Assembly: GCA_964553405.1 (NCBI GenBank)
Contig: CAZKLS010000156.1
Coordinates: forward strand, 1-5,378
Source: DATIRA01 sp964553405
GTDB taxonomy: Bacteria; Pseudomonadota; Gammaproteobacteria; Steroidobacterales; Steroidobacteraceae
Reading direction: 5' to 3'
DNA: 5,378 bases
Shown here: in pieces, positions 3,740 to 5,378 of the stretch
Numbering within the stretch: position 1 is the stretch's first letter
How the letters are laid out: each line of letters starts with the position of its first letter
Program-made: the position numbers and the translations under genes
The notes under the pieces: generated by a model
The model's input: only the letters and a program-made list of their open reading frames with translations
Databases searched by the model: none
What the model was told of the DNA's origin: nothing

Positions 3740-5378
<1,639 letters not shown>

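Overview
This window is the transcription/translation housekeeping cluster tuf – tRNA-Trp – secE – nusG – rplK – rplA – rplJ – rplL – rpoB. All genes lie on the + strand in the canonical bacterial order. Both end genes are cut by the window: tuf keeps only its last 18 codons, and rpoB its first 546 codons plus one base. The base composition is strongly GC-rich with G/C at most third codon positions, which explains the long spurious antisense reading frames. The proteins read as gammaproteobacterial: NusG, L11, L1, L7/L12 and the RpoB N-terminus resemble the E. coli proteins almost throughout. A 22-residue insertion in RpoB, recalled as resembling that of Xanthomonadales, suggests a high-GC lineage near that order. 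This placement is an inference from memory, not a database result.

Region by region. Positions 1-193 hold the EF-Tu end, a tRNA-Trp whose acceptor stem has an unexpected C·C opposition, a perfect hairpin that includes the tRNA CCA end, and a 9-bp tandem duplication. Positions 194-1112 hold secE and nusG, separated by 4 nt. Positions 1113-1257 hold a dispersed-repeat-like imperfect inverted repeat, followed by a small structure that resembles an L1-binding site on mRNA. Positions 1258-2383 hold rplK and rplA, separated by 1 nt. Positions 2384-2637 are a long structured leader with a clear L10 leader (the L10–L12 autoregulatory site). Positions 2638-3603 hold rplJ and rplL. Positions 3604-3739 hold a GC-rich hairpin with two T tracts, probably an attenuator, then rpoB begins.

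The genes act together in protein synthesis and its coupling to transcription. EF-Tu brings aminoacyl-tRNA to the ribosome, and L11, L10, L7/L12 and L1 form the GTPase stalk, its base and the E-site stalk. SecE belongs to the protein-export channel. NusG joins RNA polymerase (RpoB) to the ribosome or Rho. The leaders at rplK and rplJ are where feedback by L1 and by L10–L12 would act, and the rplL–rpoB hairpin would lower RNA polymerase expression relative to ribosomal protein.

I see no undescribed biological system here. The points most worth a second look are the tRNA-Trp acceptor mismatch, an L10 C-terminal helix long enough for three L12 dimers, Leu in place of the E. coli Phe165 position of NusG, the RpoB insertion, the repeat between nusG and rplK, and the RNA regulatory structures.
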